From positions 97,439,698 through 97,503,697 of the forward strand of contig CM024758.1 of the NCBI GenBank assembly GCA_014218235.1: 64,000 nt of DNA. The letters run 5' to 3'. The notes beneath the pieces were generated by a model. It did no database searches. It saw only the letters and a list, made by a program, of their open reading frames with translations, and had not been told where the DNA came from. Positions 40,840-50,977 of the stretch are shown piece after piece. The position numbers were made by a program, and so were the translations under genes. This stretch comes from Colocasia esculenta. Its lineage: Eukaryota; Streptophyta; Magnoliopsida; Alismatales; Araceae. Each line of letters opens with the position of its first letter. Position 1 is the first letter of the stretch.

Positions 40840-41949
40840 TCAGCAAAGAAAAGCTGGAAGTCTAACAAGTGATGAGAGTTCTTGGAAAGCTACAGAAATA
40901 CAAATCGCTGAAAGACAATTCAGTTTGTACTTGATGTTGAATCTGGTAGCAATCCGGATGTGCCTGTTAAAAACTGGTTCAGCAAAATCTTTTCTGGATG
41001 CAATGTCACCTACAAAGGATGGATACAACCCGGATGGCAATGCTACAGTCATGGAGGGATTGATTTCTCTTTGACCTTTAAGCAAATTCTCCCATTGGCC
41101 TTTGGACACATCAGGCAGTCCCAACTTGAATCTGGCAAAATTAAACTCTTTCATTTTGGTGAACTTGGCCTGAGAGTCTCGGATGAGGAGTCCAAACAGG
41201 TCATAGAACCTCAGATTCATGTGGAGATGAATATCCAAAAATTTGTTCCTGGATTGGGTTTCCTGATATTTGGCTGCTTCTCCTGGATAGAGATCAAGGA
41301 ATTCTTTGGGATTTAGGCTATGGCATTTTTGAGAGATAAGTTGGAGTTCAGCCAATGTGACTTGGGTAGAGCGAATAAGAGTAGGAAGCCAGTGTTCAAA
41401 TGTGAAACCTGGCATCTCATGAACTTCAAGAAAATCTCTAATGGCTAGATTTCTCTGAACAAGTTTATAGTGTTCAGAGTGGTGGATGAAGGCATACCAA
41501 AAAGAAGAAGAAGCTTTGCTGGGTTGTCCTTCAACTGAGGTCCACTTGAAGATGAAGCTGAATGCTAGGAAAATTTCAGATAGCTCAAGAAAGGATTTTT
41601 CGGTTGCTGATTTGGAAGCAGTGGGAAGACAAGAAAAGAAATGTGCAGGTTGTGTGTGGAGAATGGGAATATGTGCCTTGGAAGGTTTGAATTGTATTTC
41701 ATAGGATAAATTTGAATTTAACCTTCTCAGTGGCAAGAGGTTGATCCTTTGGAATAGATGTGGGGGGAAGAGGATCAATAGAGATGGAGAGTGGAGGGAG
41801 TGGAGCCGAGGATGCAGTAGGTTGAGGTTGAGATGTTGCGGGTTGTTGAGGCTTAGAAGGAGGTTCAGCAGTGGGAGTTGGAATAGAGGGAGTGGCCTGG
41901 TTTGAGAAGGAAAGACAAGTTCACCATTTTTTAGCAGCTTTCTTCTCAC
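40840..41949 (-). CDS. Accessory gene C-terminal region, longest open piece (Copia-2)
   Basis: 369 codons. It starts MRRKLLKNGELVFPSQTRP, a basic patch, then a short segment out of the original frame where Copia-1 reads Pro-rich. The conserved region follows: KPSKAHIPILHTQPAHFF, SSSFWYAFIHHSEHY, GFTFEHWLPTLIRSTQ, LRFYDLFGLLIRDSQAKF and ALPSGLYPSFVGDIASRK. It is rich in aromatic residues, suggesting a folded domain. I recognise no family. The last 15 or so residues are probably a shifted frame. Confidence 0.65.
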   Translation of the reverse strand: MRRKLLKNGELVFPSQTRPLPLFQLPLLNLLLSLNNPQHLNLNLLHPRLHSLHSPSLLILFPPHLFQRINLLPLRRLNSNLSYEIQFKPSKAHIPILHTQPAHFFSCLPTASKSATEKSFLELSEIFLAFSFIFKWTSVEGQPSKASSSFWYAFIHHSEHYKLVQRNLAIRDFLEVHEMPGFTFEHWLPTLIRSTQVTLAELQLISQKCHSLNPKEFLDLYPGEAAKYQETQSRNKFLDIHLHMNLRFYDLFGLLIRDSQAKFTKMKEFNFARFKLGLPDVSKGQWENLLKGQREINPSMTVALPSGLYPSFVGDIASRKDFAEPVFNRHIRIATRFNIKYKLNCLSAICISVAFQELSSLVRLPAFLC

Positions 41950-42663
41950 TTTCCTCTTGAAGGTCTTGACCTTGGACCTATCATCCTCTACAGACTCAAG
42001 GGTCTCTTGGGCCTAGACTCCTGCTGGGGTTCCTGCTTCTGCTGAATTTCTCAACTGCTGCTGCTGCTACTGGAGGCTCTTCTAAAACTGACTCTTGCTG
42101 CTGCTCAACCTTCTGCTGAAATACCACAATAGCTAGTTGAGAGGGAACTGCTTGTGGTTCTGGCTCCTGGTCCTGCTGCTGCTCAGATAGGTGCTCAAAC
42201 TGCTGAGATTGTTCATTCTCAGACTGTTGCTGCTCTGCCTGTAGCTCAGGCTCCTTTTGTTGCTCATGTACTAGCTCTTCAGGCTCTAACTCTTGAGGTC
42301 CTTGTTGCTGTTCTTGTTCTTGAGCTTGCTCTTTTTGCTGTTGAGGGGATGAGGGCCCTGAAGGCTGAGAAGTGCCCTGTTGGCACACCAACTGAAGTAA
42401 TAGATCTTTAATCTGTTTGACTTCATCAGTCAAACCATCAAATTTGGCATCAATAAACTCAACTTGCAACTAAAGAACAAGATTCTCTTGTTGCTTGCTT
42501 AACAAATCCAAATGGAACTTAGATTGTTGTTACTCTCCCCCTGAGACCTTGGCCGGGTCTCAAACTGAGGAGGAGAAAAGTGATGCTCTATTTCTTCAAA
42601 TTCTGTTCCAATGGAGTAGATGCAGGATATCATCATGTGCTACTCCTTTCCCCTCTATATCTC

Positions 42664-43278
42664 TTAAACTTCATTTATTGTTTCCTCAGGTGCATCTGAT
42701 TCAGGAAGTGAAGAGGAAACTGAAATTGTTCTTGTTGCTCTTGAATCTGAACTGGGACTTCTGTTTTCTGCTTCTTCTTCTTGATGAACAACTCGAGAGG
42801 ATGATGGGATATGTATCTCATCAGGATAGACTTCATGGGTACACTGAGGTACAGAATCCTTCAACCATAAATTTTGTCTTTTGTTGACTAAGGTGTAGTG
42901 GCTTCTTCTCAAGGTAGAAATGCCAATTTTCTCCTTGATTCCAACAGTGATTTCTTTACTCAAATCCACTGAGAACCTTTTAAAAATCAAGGTAAGCAGA
43001 GGTCCATAAGGAAGGGACTCCTGCAGATCTTTTGAAGCTATCATCTTTTCCAAAATAACTGCGGGCAAATTTACTCTATGCCTCTGAATGGCCCAAAACA
43101 ACAAATTTCCATCCCTGGAGGTTATGGAGGAATGGGTTCCTGCCCTTGGAGTCACAATATTTGAGATAACTGAATGGAGGAGTCTCTTTTCCTCTGACAG
43201 TTCATTTACTAGAAGACCTTTCTTGATGACTGTTGTCAGACTATCAATAATCCCCAATTTCTGCTTTTTTAAAGGCAC
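42664..43278 (-). CDS. Accessory gene plant-transposon-protein-like domain (Copia-2)
   Basis: 204 codons. The pattern is LVNELSEEKRLLHSVISNIV, PRAGTHSSITSRDGNLLFWA, VNLPAVILEKMIASK, SLPYGPLLTLIFKRFSVDLS, then GISTLRRSHYTLVNKR. It resembles the domain of plant proteins annotated putative plant transposon protein (PF20167 type). An acidic tail with VHQEEEAENRSPSSDS follows. The Met used here is internal to the gene; the true start is 43618. Confidence 0.7.
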   Translation of the reverse strand: MPLKKQKLGIIDSLTTVIKKGLLVNELSEEKRLLHSVISNIVTPRAGTHSSITSRDGNLLFWAIQRHRVNLPAVILEKMIASKDLQESLPYGPLLTLIFKRFSVDLSKEITVGIKEKIGISTLRRSHYTLVNKRQNLWLKDSVPQCTHEVYPDEIHIPSSSRVVHQEEEAENRSPSSDSRATRTISVSSSLPESDAPEETINEV

Positions 43279-43618
43279 ACCTCACTAAGCTTGTGCCCGG
43301 AATTTGGACATTCCAAAATTTCCACCAACAGCTCTTCAGATACAGTGATCTTGGTCCCTTTGACATATCCTGACACTGAGTTTCCAGAGGACACTTGAAG
43401 GGAAACATAGAAAGCTTTAATGGCATTTTCTACAGGGGTTCAGAAATCTGACAAAGCTTGGTCCAGCCCATAGCATCTAGGGTTTCTTCTACCCAAGACA
43501 AACTACCACTCAAATGGGAGAAGTCTACCACTTTCCCTGGACAGATAGGAATCTTAGCAAGACGTTGGAGTTGCTCAGGAGTCAACTGGGTGTCTTCCGG
43601 AGCCCTAGATGAAGCCAT

Positions 43619-43697
43619 CTAGATAGAAGGAAGTGGAGAGGGCTCAGGGAACTATCAAGGAAAGAGAGAAATGTAGTAGGGAGTTCAAGGAACCTAC
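43619..43697 (-). other. Candidate 79-bp intron before the accessory ATG (Copia-2)
   Basis: Donor AGAAAG|GTAGGTTCC (43697) and acceptor TTCCTTCTATCTAG|ATG (43619), directly followed by the start codon. Same length and signals as in Copia-1. Confidence 0.5.
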
Positions 43698-43835
43698 CTT
43701 TCTTCAGAGAAAATGGAGGTTTCGAAGTTGCCCGAAGACCTTCGCCGGAGAACAGTAAAGGCGCGAAGAGGAGGAAGAAGACAGGGAGTTGGAGACGAAG
43801 TTTGAAAAGGGTGTCTTCGCATAGGCAAGGGTTTT

Positions 43836-43846
43836 CTTAAATAAAG
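43836..43846 (-). promoter_or_regulatory. TATA-like box of the Copia-2 internal promoter
   Basis: Minus-strand CTTTATTTAAG, 228 bp before the ATG at 43618, the same distance as in Copia-1. Confidence 0.5.
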
Positions 43847-43979
43847 AGAAGAAAGTAACTGACCATAGATTTCAGGGTGAACAGACGAGATTGATTGATT
43901 GGACGTTTCGTCATAAATGTGTCCGTTTAAAAAATTAGTTTCAGTTATTTTTTAATATTGAAAGCGCCTTTTCAACTTA

Positions 43980-44100
43980 ACTAATAAGTCGGATTGTGAC
44001 TCCGACTTTACAAGTCGAATGCACAAAATATACATGAGTCGGATTGTGTCTCCGACTTCACAAGTCGCAGTGCTGAGACTTAGAAATTTTCACAAGAAGG
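43980..44100 (-). promoter_or_regulatory. LTR-type CGACTT / AAGTCGGAGTC motifs upstream of the internal promoter
   Basis: Plus strand: AAGTCGGATTGTGACTCCGACTT, AAGTCGAATGC, GAGTCGGATTGTGTCTCCGACTT and AAGTCGCAG within 90 bp. These are the same inverted motifs that fill the Copia-2 LTR (39440-39870), and GACTTAGAAATTTTC near 44069 resembles the LTR GGACTTAGAAAAATCTT. The block lies between the pol stop and the internal TATA box. Confidence 0.65.
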
Positions 44101-44179
44101 TTTTCACAGACAATCCAAAAATGAGATATTTCACAGTAGTTTCTTAACATACAGCTCAAGTATTTTTTACTTTGGCAAT

Positions 44180-45382
44180 TTAATCAGGATTGCACATACC
44201 TATTTCTCTTCTAATAGATGTGAATCTATCCTCAGGAAGAGGTTTTGTAAAAATATCAGCAAGTTGATTTTCAGTAGATACAAATTCAAGTAGAATATTG
44301 CCATTACTTACATGGTCCCTGATGAAGTGATGTCTAACCTCAATGTGCTTTGTTCTTGAGTGCTGGATAGGATTCTTGGTCAAGTTTATTGCGCTTGTGT
44401 TGTCACACAGCATTGGAATTTCTTGAAGTTGATGACCATAGTCTTCCAATTGATGTTTGATCCACAAAAGTTGAGTACAGCAACTTCCAGCTGCAATGTA
44501 TTCAGCTTCTGTAGTGGATAATGCCACTGAATTCTGCTTCCTGGAAGACCAAGAGATCAAGCACCCTGCAAGAATTTGACAAGTACCACTGGTGCTTTTC
44601 CTATCTATTTTGCATCCAGCATAGTCAGCATCACTATATCCAATTAACTTGAAATCTGAACATCTGGGATACCATAATCCTAATTTACTGGTATTTATAA
44701 GATACCTAAAAATTCTTTTAACAACAAGAACATGAGATTCTTTTGGATCAGCTTGGAATCTTGCACACAAACAAACACTAAACATTATGTCTGGTCTACT
44801 AGCAGTAAGATAGAGTAGTGATCCTATCATTCCTCTATAGACCTTTTGATCTACCTTTTTACCAAGAGGATCACTATCTAACTTAATTCCTGAGCTCATG
44901 GGTGTTCCTAATGGCTTACACTTGTCAAAACCATACTTAGAAAGTAAATCTGAAATGTATTTGGTTTGACAAATGTGAGTTCCTTCCTTGGTCTGCTTGA
45001 TTTGCAACCCAAGAAAATAATTAAGCTCACCCATCATGCTCATTTCAAATTCACTTTGCATCAGATTTTCAAAGAACTTACAAAGTGATTCATTAGTAGA
45101 ACCAAAAATAATGTCATCAACATAGATTTGTACAATCAAGATTCCATCTGAAAATTTCTTTATAAATAGTGTGCTATCAACTTTACCTCTTACAAAATCA
45201 TGTGATATAAGATAAGCACTCAATCTTTCATACCAAGCTCTTGGGGCTTGTTTTAGACCATATAGTGCTTTCTTTAAACGGAAAACATGATTAGGATATT
45301 TAGTATCTTCAAATCCTGGTGGTTGCTCAACATATACTTCTTCTTTTATGAAACCGTTCAGAAAAGCACTTTTGACATCCAT
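44180..45382 (-). CDS. pol: Copia-2 reverse transcriptase (C-terminal part) and RNase H
   Basis: An intact 400-codon frame starting MDVKSAFLNGFIKEEVYV. Catalytic VQIYVDDIIFGS is at about residues 88-99, ALYGLKQAPRAWYERLS at 39-55, and ELNYFLGLQIKQTKEGTH at 118-135. The RNase H part has YSDADYAGCKIDRKSTSG (about 250), STTEAEYIAAGSCC and HIEVRHHFIRD, and the frame ends GMCNPD. It is the best preserved enzyme in the window. The initial Met is internal; the N-terminal RT part is in 45448-45882 in another frame. Copia-1 pol extends six codons further; here a T-to-A change creates the TAA. Confidence 0.9.
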   Translation of the reverse strand: MDVKSAFLNGFIKEEVYVEQPPGFEDTKYPNHVFRLKKALYGLKQAPRAWYERLSAYLISHDFVRGKVDSTLFIKKFSDGILIVQIYVDDIIFGSTNESLCKFFENLMQSEFEMSMMGELNYFLGLQIKQTKEGTHICQTKYISDLLSKYGFDKCKPLGTPMSSGIKLDSDPLGKKVDQKVYRGMIGSLLYLTASRPDIMFSVCLCARFQADPKESHVLVVKRIFRYLINTSKLGLWYPRCSDFKLIGYSDADYAGCKIDRKSTSGTCQILAGCLISWSSRKQNSVALSTTEAEYIAAGSCCTQLLWIKHQLEDYGHQLQEIPMLCDNTSAINLTKNPIQHSRTKHIEVRHHFIRDHVSNGNILLEFVSTENQLADIFTKPLPEDRFTSIRREIGMCNPD

Positions 45383-46020
45383 CTGAAATAAGTTAATATT
45401 AAGAGAGCATGCATATGCTAATAGGATTCTAATTGCCTCTAATCTAGCTACTGGGCATAAGTTTCATCAAAATCTATGCCTTCCTCTTGGGCATACCCTT
45501 TAGCTACATCTTTTCTGAAAACCCATCTGGTTCCAATGACTGGATGGTCAGAAGGTCTAGGGACAAGAGTCCATACTTGGCTGCGTTGGAACTGATTAAG
45601 TTCCTCTTGCATAGCAAGGATCCAAGATTCATCACCCAGTGCATCATCGATTGTCCTAGGCTCAATTTGAGAAACTAAAGCAGAGAAATCACAAGGAATT
45701 TGCATACCTCTTGTTCTTACCCTATCTTGAGGATTACCTATGATATTTTCCCTTGGATGATCTCGATGATACCTTAGTTCTCTAGGTAGTCCTTCTTGTG
45801 GTTCTTCTTGCTGTTGAAGATCTTCTAATGGAGGATCTTCCTTTTCTTCTTCTTCAGAGAGGTTCTTTCTAGATCCCTGCACAAATCTTCAACACACTCT
45901 TCTTCTTCTTCTATTCTTTTAATAGAAGGGTTAGTTTCATCAAATAAGATATGCACAGATTGTTCTATAGTTAATGTTCTTCTATTGAAGACTTTGTAAC
46001 CTCTAGGTTTGAAATATATC
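45383..46020 (-). pseudogene. pol: Copia-2 integrase-RT linker and RT N-terminus
   Basis: Frames 46049-45825 and 45882-45448 encode the integrase C-terminal piece (NRRTLTIEQSVHILFDETNP), an acidic Glu-rich linker, and RT start motifs (DDALGDESWILAMQEELNQF, then VIGTRWVFRKD). Compared with the pattern in Copia-1, the stretch between FRKD and GYAQEEGIDFDETYA is shortened in this copy. A frameshift at 45447 separates it from the main RT frame. Confidence 0.75.
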
Positions 46021-46926
46021 CTAACAAAATCCTTCATCACTTTTAGCATCTAATTTTCCTAAGTTATCCTTACCATTATTTAAGATAAAACACTTACAGC
46101 CAAAAGGTCGAAGATGACTGATATTGGGCTTCTTTTCCTTGTAAAGCTCATATGGGGTCTTCTTTAGAATAGGTCTGATCATGCACCGGTTGATGATGTA
46201 GCAGGCTGTATTGACTGCCTCTGCCCAGAAATATCTTGGTAAATTGTATTCGTTCAGCATAGTTCTGGCCATATCTAGCAGTGTCCTATTTTTCCTTTCT
46301 GCTACTCCATTCTGTTGAGGTGTCCTTGGTGCTGAAAAGTTGTGTTCAATTCCATTGTCTTCACAGAATTTCATAAACTCTTCATTCTTGAATTCTCCAC
46401 CATGATCAGATCTGATACTTATAATCTGAAATTTCTGGTTTTTCTGAACTACCTTGCTGAATTTCAGAAATGCTTGAAAGGCTTCTGATTTGGCTTCCAG
46501 GAAGGACACCCAAGTGTATCTTGAGTAGTCATCCACTATCACATAGCCATACACTTTTCCTCCAAGACTGACTGTCCTTATAGGTCCAAACAGATCCATG
46601 TGAATTAACTCCAAAGGTTTGGAAGTTGTAACAATTGTCTTGGACTGAAATGAAGTCTTGGTTTGCTTTCCTTTTGCACATGCTGAACATATTCCAGACT
46701 TCTTTACTTTCATCTTTGGAAGACCTTCAACCAGATCATGCTTTATCAATTTCTTGATGACTGAAGTGCTTGCATGACCAAGTCTTCTATGCCACAAATC
46801 AGACTCTTCACTTTTGGTGGTTGCAAGACATAAATTCACTTCTTTTAATTCTGCTAGTTGTAATGTGTACAAATTCTTCACTCTTTGAGCTTCGAACACA
46901 ATCTTGTTGTCTTTTGAATAACACAT
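46021..46926 (-). CDS. pol: Copia-2 integrase
   Basis: A 301-codon frame. The pre-integrase zinc domain (LWHRRLGHAS, ICSACAKGKQT) lies at about 44-90, and the catalytic core has HMDLFGPIRT, VDDYSRYTW, RSDHGGEFKN and NGVAERKNRTLLDMAR, so Asp, Asp and Glu are all present. The frame then continues into KKPNISHLRPFGCKCF. The first Met is internal to the polyprotein. Integrase inserts cDNA with a 5-bp stagger, matching the 5-bp target copies seen here. Confidence 0.88.
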   Translation of the reverse strand: MCYSKDNKIVFEAQRVKNLYTLQLAELKEVNLCLATTKSEESDLWHRRLGHASTSVIKKLIKHDLVEGLPKMKVKKSGICSACAKGKQTKTSFQSKTIVTTSKPLELIHMDLFGPIRTVSLGGKVYGYVIVDDYSRYTWVSFLEAKSEAFQAFLKFSKVVQKNQKFQIISIRSDHGGEFKNEEFMKFCEDNGIEHNFSAPRTPQQNGVAERKNRTLLDMARTMLNEYNLPRYFWAEAVNTACYIINRCMIRPILKKTPYELYKEKKPNISHLRPFGCKCFILNNGKDNLGKLDAKSDEGFC

Positions 46927-47355
46927 TTATCATTCTGAAATTTTACTGAATGCCCTTTGTCACATAACTGACTGATGCTTATCAGATTATGCTTTAAACC
47001 TTCTACATACATGACATCTTCAATCAAATTCTTTTCTTTAGTACCAACTGTCCCACCTCCTAGCACTTTTCCTTTTCCATTATCACCATAGGTGACTTGA
47101 CCAATTTCATCTCTAAAACTTGTGAACAACTTCCTATCTCCTGTCATATGCCTTGAGCATCAACTATCCAAATACCATTTGGATGCCCTCAGCCGACCCT
47201 GCAGATAAATAAGTTGTAACTTTTGGTACCCAAATTTTCTTGGGTCCTTGATGGTTAGTTTAGGAATCCAACGTAAGTGTCTAGTGGGGCATGTGCTGAC
47301 AGTGTGTCCTAATTGATTGCAGCGACTACAAAAGCATAATTGTTAAAAGCATTCT
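46878..47355 (-). pseudogene. Copia-2 protease region and second zinc knuckle
   Basis: Frame 47147-46878 carries MTGDRKLFTSFRDEIGQVTY and NLISISQLCDKGHSV. The catalytic segment WYLD.CSRHM lies just upstream near 47185-47148, and here the first base pattern reads LDS changed to LDN/C-like with a shift. The second knuckle remnant (LGHTVSTCP) is near 47300-47265. Gypsy-2 interrupts the gag-pol linker at 47360. Confidence 0.65.
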
Positions 47356-47360
47356 TAATA

Positions 47361-50350
47361 TGTCACGCCCCGACGCGGAATATCGGAACGCGAGGCAGTT
47401 GTAAGAAAAGGTATAGAGCAAGTACTAGACATTAAACCATTGCACAATGAATAATACTAAGCAAACTTTCTCATTAATATTTCCAATGCTAGTTACAACC
47501 ATTAATATCAGAGCCAATCTATAGGGCCCAATTACATTGAAATAAAGCAAAGACTAACTTCAAACCTAACTACTACAACACTAAACATAGTAATAGGACG
47601 CTAGGGTACTCATGACATAACTCCAGGTCGTTCCCGTCCTCTTGAGTGTATGGTTCATCCGCGGTCTCACCTGAGAACACAACGACAAATAACGCAGGTT
47701 GAGAGATAATGCCCAATAGGACTTAATCTCAATAGTCAAGCATGCTTTAAATAGTTAATGCATTAAAGGCAGAGTAACTAATGATAGAGCGAGAGAGTCA
47801 AGTCAAAGATAGCAAGATAGCATGTGAAGAAATAGCACAGGTTTCCAAATATAGCACGAACGTCAATTATAGCACAATTAGTAAGATGGCCATAGCACAA
47901 TAGCACCAAGTATAGCAATAGCACAACGAGTATAGCATAGCACTTTGTTGTCAACAGACAACGAGAGAATATAGCACTTTTGATTGTCATTAGATTAATC
48001 TAGATAGTATGGCACTTGGATGTAATGCCGACACCCTGATCATTTAACTCCCATGGGCAAATGGCACTTTCGGGCACTCTCCCCAGGACCAGATCAGGCC
48101 TACTGCGCTGGCATTGGTATATTGTTTATCATTAGACAATCAGTCAATGGCCAATCTGGAGTACCAAGAAAAATAGATGAGAGCACTAGATGAATAGACG
48201 AGATAGCAGAGTGAATGTGAATAGATGAGCGAGTAGAGTATAGACGAGAGCTAGTGGACATTGTGTAATACGTCGAGTAAACATGCGACAATAACAGTTG
48301 CACAAAAACACGCACTTGGTTTGGCACCAGGTGGAACTCACGACTCTACCTGGCCATGTTAAGCACAGGTCCAGAGGTCCGGCGTGATTCAAGATAAGAG
48401 CGAAATTCTAATAGCCGTTTGGATCGTATTGATCCTAAAGGGTTCATAGGTGTTAGGGTACAACCGCCTCGTCGACCATGTGGGAATTCATGGGCAGAGA
48501 GGAGACTTACGGAGGCCTTGAACAAAGACTTACTAGTCCGGCAGAAGGAGTATCCATTGGAGAGTTCGTCCAAGTCAAGAAAGAGGGTAATTATGGAAAC
48601 AAGTGCTCGACGTTCTAGAGGAGTTCTAGAACAATGGAGCGTCGAGATCGGTGTTTCAAAACAACGTGAAAATCAAGGACAAGTTCATTTATAATTAAGG
48701 CAATTTAATGGCATAAATTACCAGATATATTATGTCACATGTTTATGCCAGTTAAGCCACATTTGGATGGTTCGAGTGTGTGCATCTGACATGAAATCGT
48801 ACATGGAAATTAGTCGTGTGTATGTATTTTAACACATATAAAAGTTCAATTTATATTAAGTGCATTACTGCGGGTATAACTGAGATTAAAGGGTACAAGC
48901 ACACTAGGCAATTAGAGCATGCAAATCAAGGTTTTTCTGTAAAAAATCCTGTGATCGCGACAGACACTTGTAAGGATCGCGACGATGATGGATCAGAACG
49001 CGACAGTACCTTGTAAGGATCGCGACAGGCTTGTCTGATCAGGCACTGAGAATACGACAAAGACCTGTAAGGAACGCGACAGACCGTTCAGACCAGGCAC
49101 ATCGATCGTGATGACAATGCCTGTCGCGTTCAGAACGTGACCGGCAGACTGTCGCAATCAGACCTCAGAACGCGACCTATCGGGCCGTTGCGTTTTGGTG
49201 GTCTGTGCCCGAGTACGACAGGGATCAGACTGTCTTGGATTACGGACCAGACTTTCCCTTTTTTGACACAGGGTGTTATAATACTAAGAACAAATGGTAT
49301 AGTGCATGAAAAATCACAAAACCAATTTTAACAGATCCAGACATGCATGGGAACTTCCAGTAAATCAGAATCGAAAAGCAACGAAGGTTTCAACATGGTT
49401 TAATAAAGAGTATTCAGGACGAATATAGAACTGTGTACAATTGGGATCAACGAATTAATTCGCATGATAGGGTGGATGGAAAATTAGGCTTTTAGGGGAA
49501 AATGAAACCTAACATCCATGAATCTCAATAAAAATTTCATGGCATGAGATTAACTGTAGAAGGAGAACAATATTTAATAAGGGGGTTCGGGGTCAAGACA
49601 AGTGCAGAACTTCGAAAATCAAGAAGTAATTATTGACTCGATAATAAATCATGAAACTTGCGGGTATTGCTCAAGATGATGGAAGAAAACCTACAGTTAA
49701 AACTTTACAGTTTATGCTCGTGAGAATGCCTACCTTTCACGTTTTTCCTCTCTAGGGCAAGAACTTGAAGAACTCGGGGAAGAACTTGAGAGATCCCTCT
49801 TCCCCACGATTCTCCTCCTCTTGGCTTTCTTCCTGGTCTAGAAAACCCTTGGCACGAGCTAGGACCGGCCATGAGGGTTAGGAGAATATTAAGCTTCTTC
49901 TTCTATTTCCTAATTGGACTCTAATTCCCTTAAATTCCGAATTTCCTTTTCCTCTCCCCTTTTTAAGCAAGAGATCTCCTAATTGGGTTGAGAGAGGGTT
50001 GAGAGAGAGAGGATTCGTGGCCAAGCAATTGGGGTAGGTTTAGGATTCCAAATCAACCCAAATCACTTATTTTAATGCATTAAATATCCTCTTTTTAGTT
50101 AAGTAATATTTTAGTTACGAATTTTGGATATTTCTATTATTCCCCTTTTAAAATCTCTCTTTTAGCCCACTAATTTCTAATGGGTCCATTTAACAAAGCC
50201 CATTAATTATTTCATTTGATGGGTTTTATTTAATTCTCTTCTCTTTGATTTTTTAATTAATTTAATTAGTTTTCTCTCATTTGATTTTCAATTATCAAGA
50301 TTTTAATATTATGTAAATTTTTAAATTCTCCAAAAATTCAGGTTGCTACA
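47361..50350 (-). repeat. Gypsy-2 3' LTR
   Basis: 2,990 bp; plus strand TGTCACGCCCCGACG...TTCAGGTTGCTACA. On the minus strand it carries a TATA-like region near 49885 (decayed to GCTTAATATTC), a MAGPSSCQG frame (near 49872), donor-like AAAG|GTAGGC (49733), the CGCGACAG array (48955-49200) and acceptor-like TTCTCAG|GTGAG (47671). Confidence 0.93.
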
Positions 50351-50363
50351 TCCTCCCCCTCAA
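50351..50363 (-). promoter_or_regulatory. Gypsy-2 polypurine tract
   Basis: Minus-strand TTGAGGGGGAGGA directly before the 3' LTR start TGTAGCAACC. Confidence 0.85.
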
Positions 50364-50389
50364 AGAATTTGGTCCCAAATTCATATGAT

Positions 50390-50833
50390 CATAAGGGAGG
50401 AATGTCTTACCGAAAAGATCGGGGTTAGTTCGTCTGATGACTCCTTCCGGTTCCCATGTGGCTTCTTCCCTCCACAGTTTTCCATAAGACTTTAACCACG
50501 TGGATGGGACGGTTCTGAGCTGTTGAATCTTTCATTCCAGTATCTTGACTGGCTTCTCTTCGTATGTCACATCCTTGTTCAGCACCAACTTCTCGTGGCG
50601 AATGATGTGGGTAGGGTCATAGACATACTCCTGAGCATGGAGACATGGAACACATTGTGTACACATGCCAGATCGGGTGGCAATGCCAGCCAGCATGCAA
50701 CTTCACCAATCCTTTCGAGTACTTCAAAAGGACCGATGAATCTAGGACTGAGCTTTCCTTTCACTCCAAATCTTTGGATGCCACGTGTAGGTGACACCTT
50801 TAAGAATACATGATCACCGACTTGAAATTTCAA
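50390..50833 (-). pseudogene. Gypsy-2 integrase C-terminus and chromodomain
   Basis: Frame 50833-50579 has FQVGDHVFLKVSPTRGIQRF, then the GPFEVLERIG motif and VHNVFHVSML. After a frameshift, the chromodomain tail is recognisable as EEATWEPEGVIRRTNPDLFG on the minus strand near 50470-50405. The WEP motif is typical of chromodomains that guide chromovirus insertion. The tail stops just before the tract at 50363. Confidence 0.75.
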
Positions 50834-50977
50834 GTCTCGCCTTCTTTTGTCGGCATAGCTCTTTTTCTAGACTCAACAGTCTTAAGCCGATCTAATCACT
50901 GAATGTCCTGGTGGTACGTTGCACCATGTGGGCCTAGCCATTGCTGTTCTCCAACCTCATTCCAGCATGTAGGAGAT

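Larger units (their letters stand above)
40350..43618 (-). pseudogene. Copia-2 accessory gene (about 1,090 codons, broken)
   Basis: ATG at 43618, TAA at 40350, sense with pol and about 560 bp after it. The order is: N-terminal MASSRAPEDTQLTPEQLQR; plant-transposon-protein-like domain (43278-42664); Gln/Glu-rich low-complexity region (42469-42000); basic patch then Pro-rich stretch (41950-41750); conserved C-terminal region (41720-40350) with GFTFEHWLPTLIR, LRFYDLFGLLIRDS and LHWNITVHDFLHLAAS. Frameshifts lie near 43430, 43270, 42660, 42000 and 40860, with stops in the last 500 bp. There is no obvious signal peptide or membrane helix, so an envelope role is not supported by sequence. The same architecture in Copia-1 shows it is a regular gene of this family. 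Confidence 0.75.

Noticed and set aside
43619..44179. Reading the accessory gene as an in-frame extension of pol
   Set aside because: Both copies have a pol stop, about 500-560 bp of noncoding DNA with TATA and splice-like signals, and a conserved new ATG.
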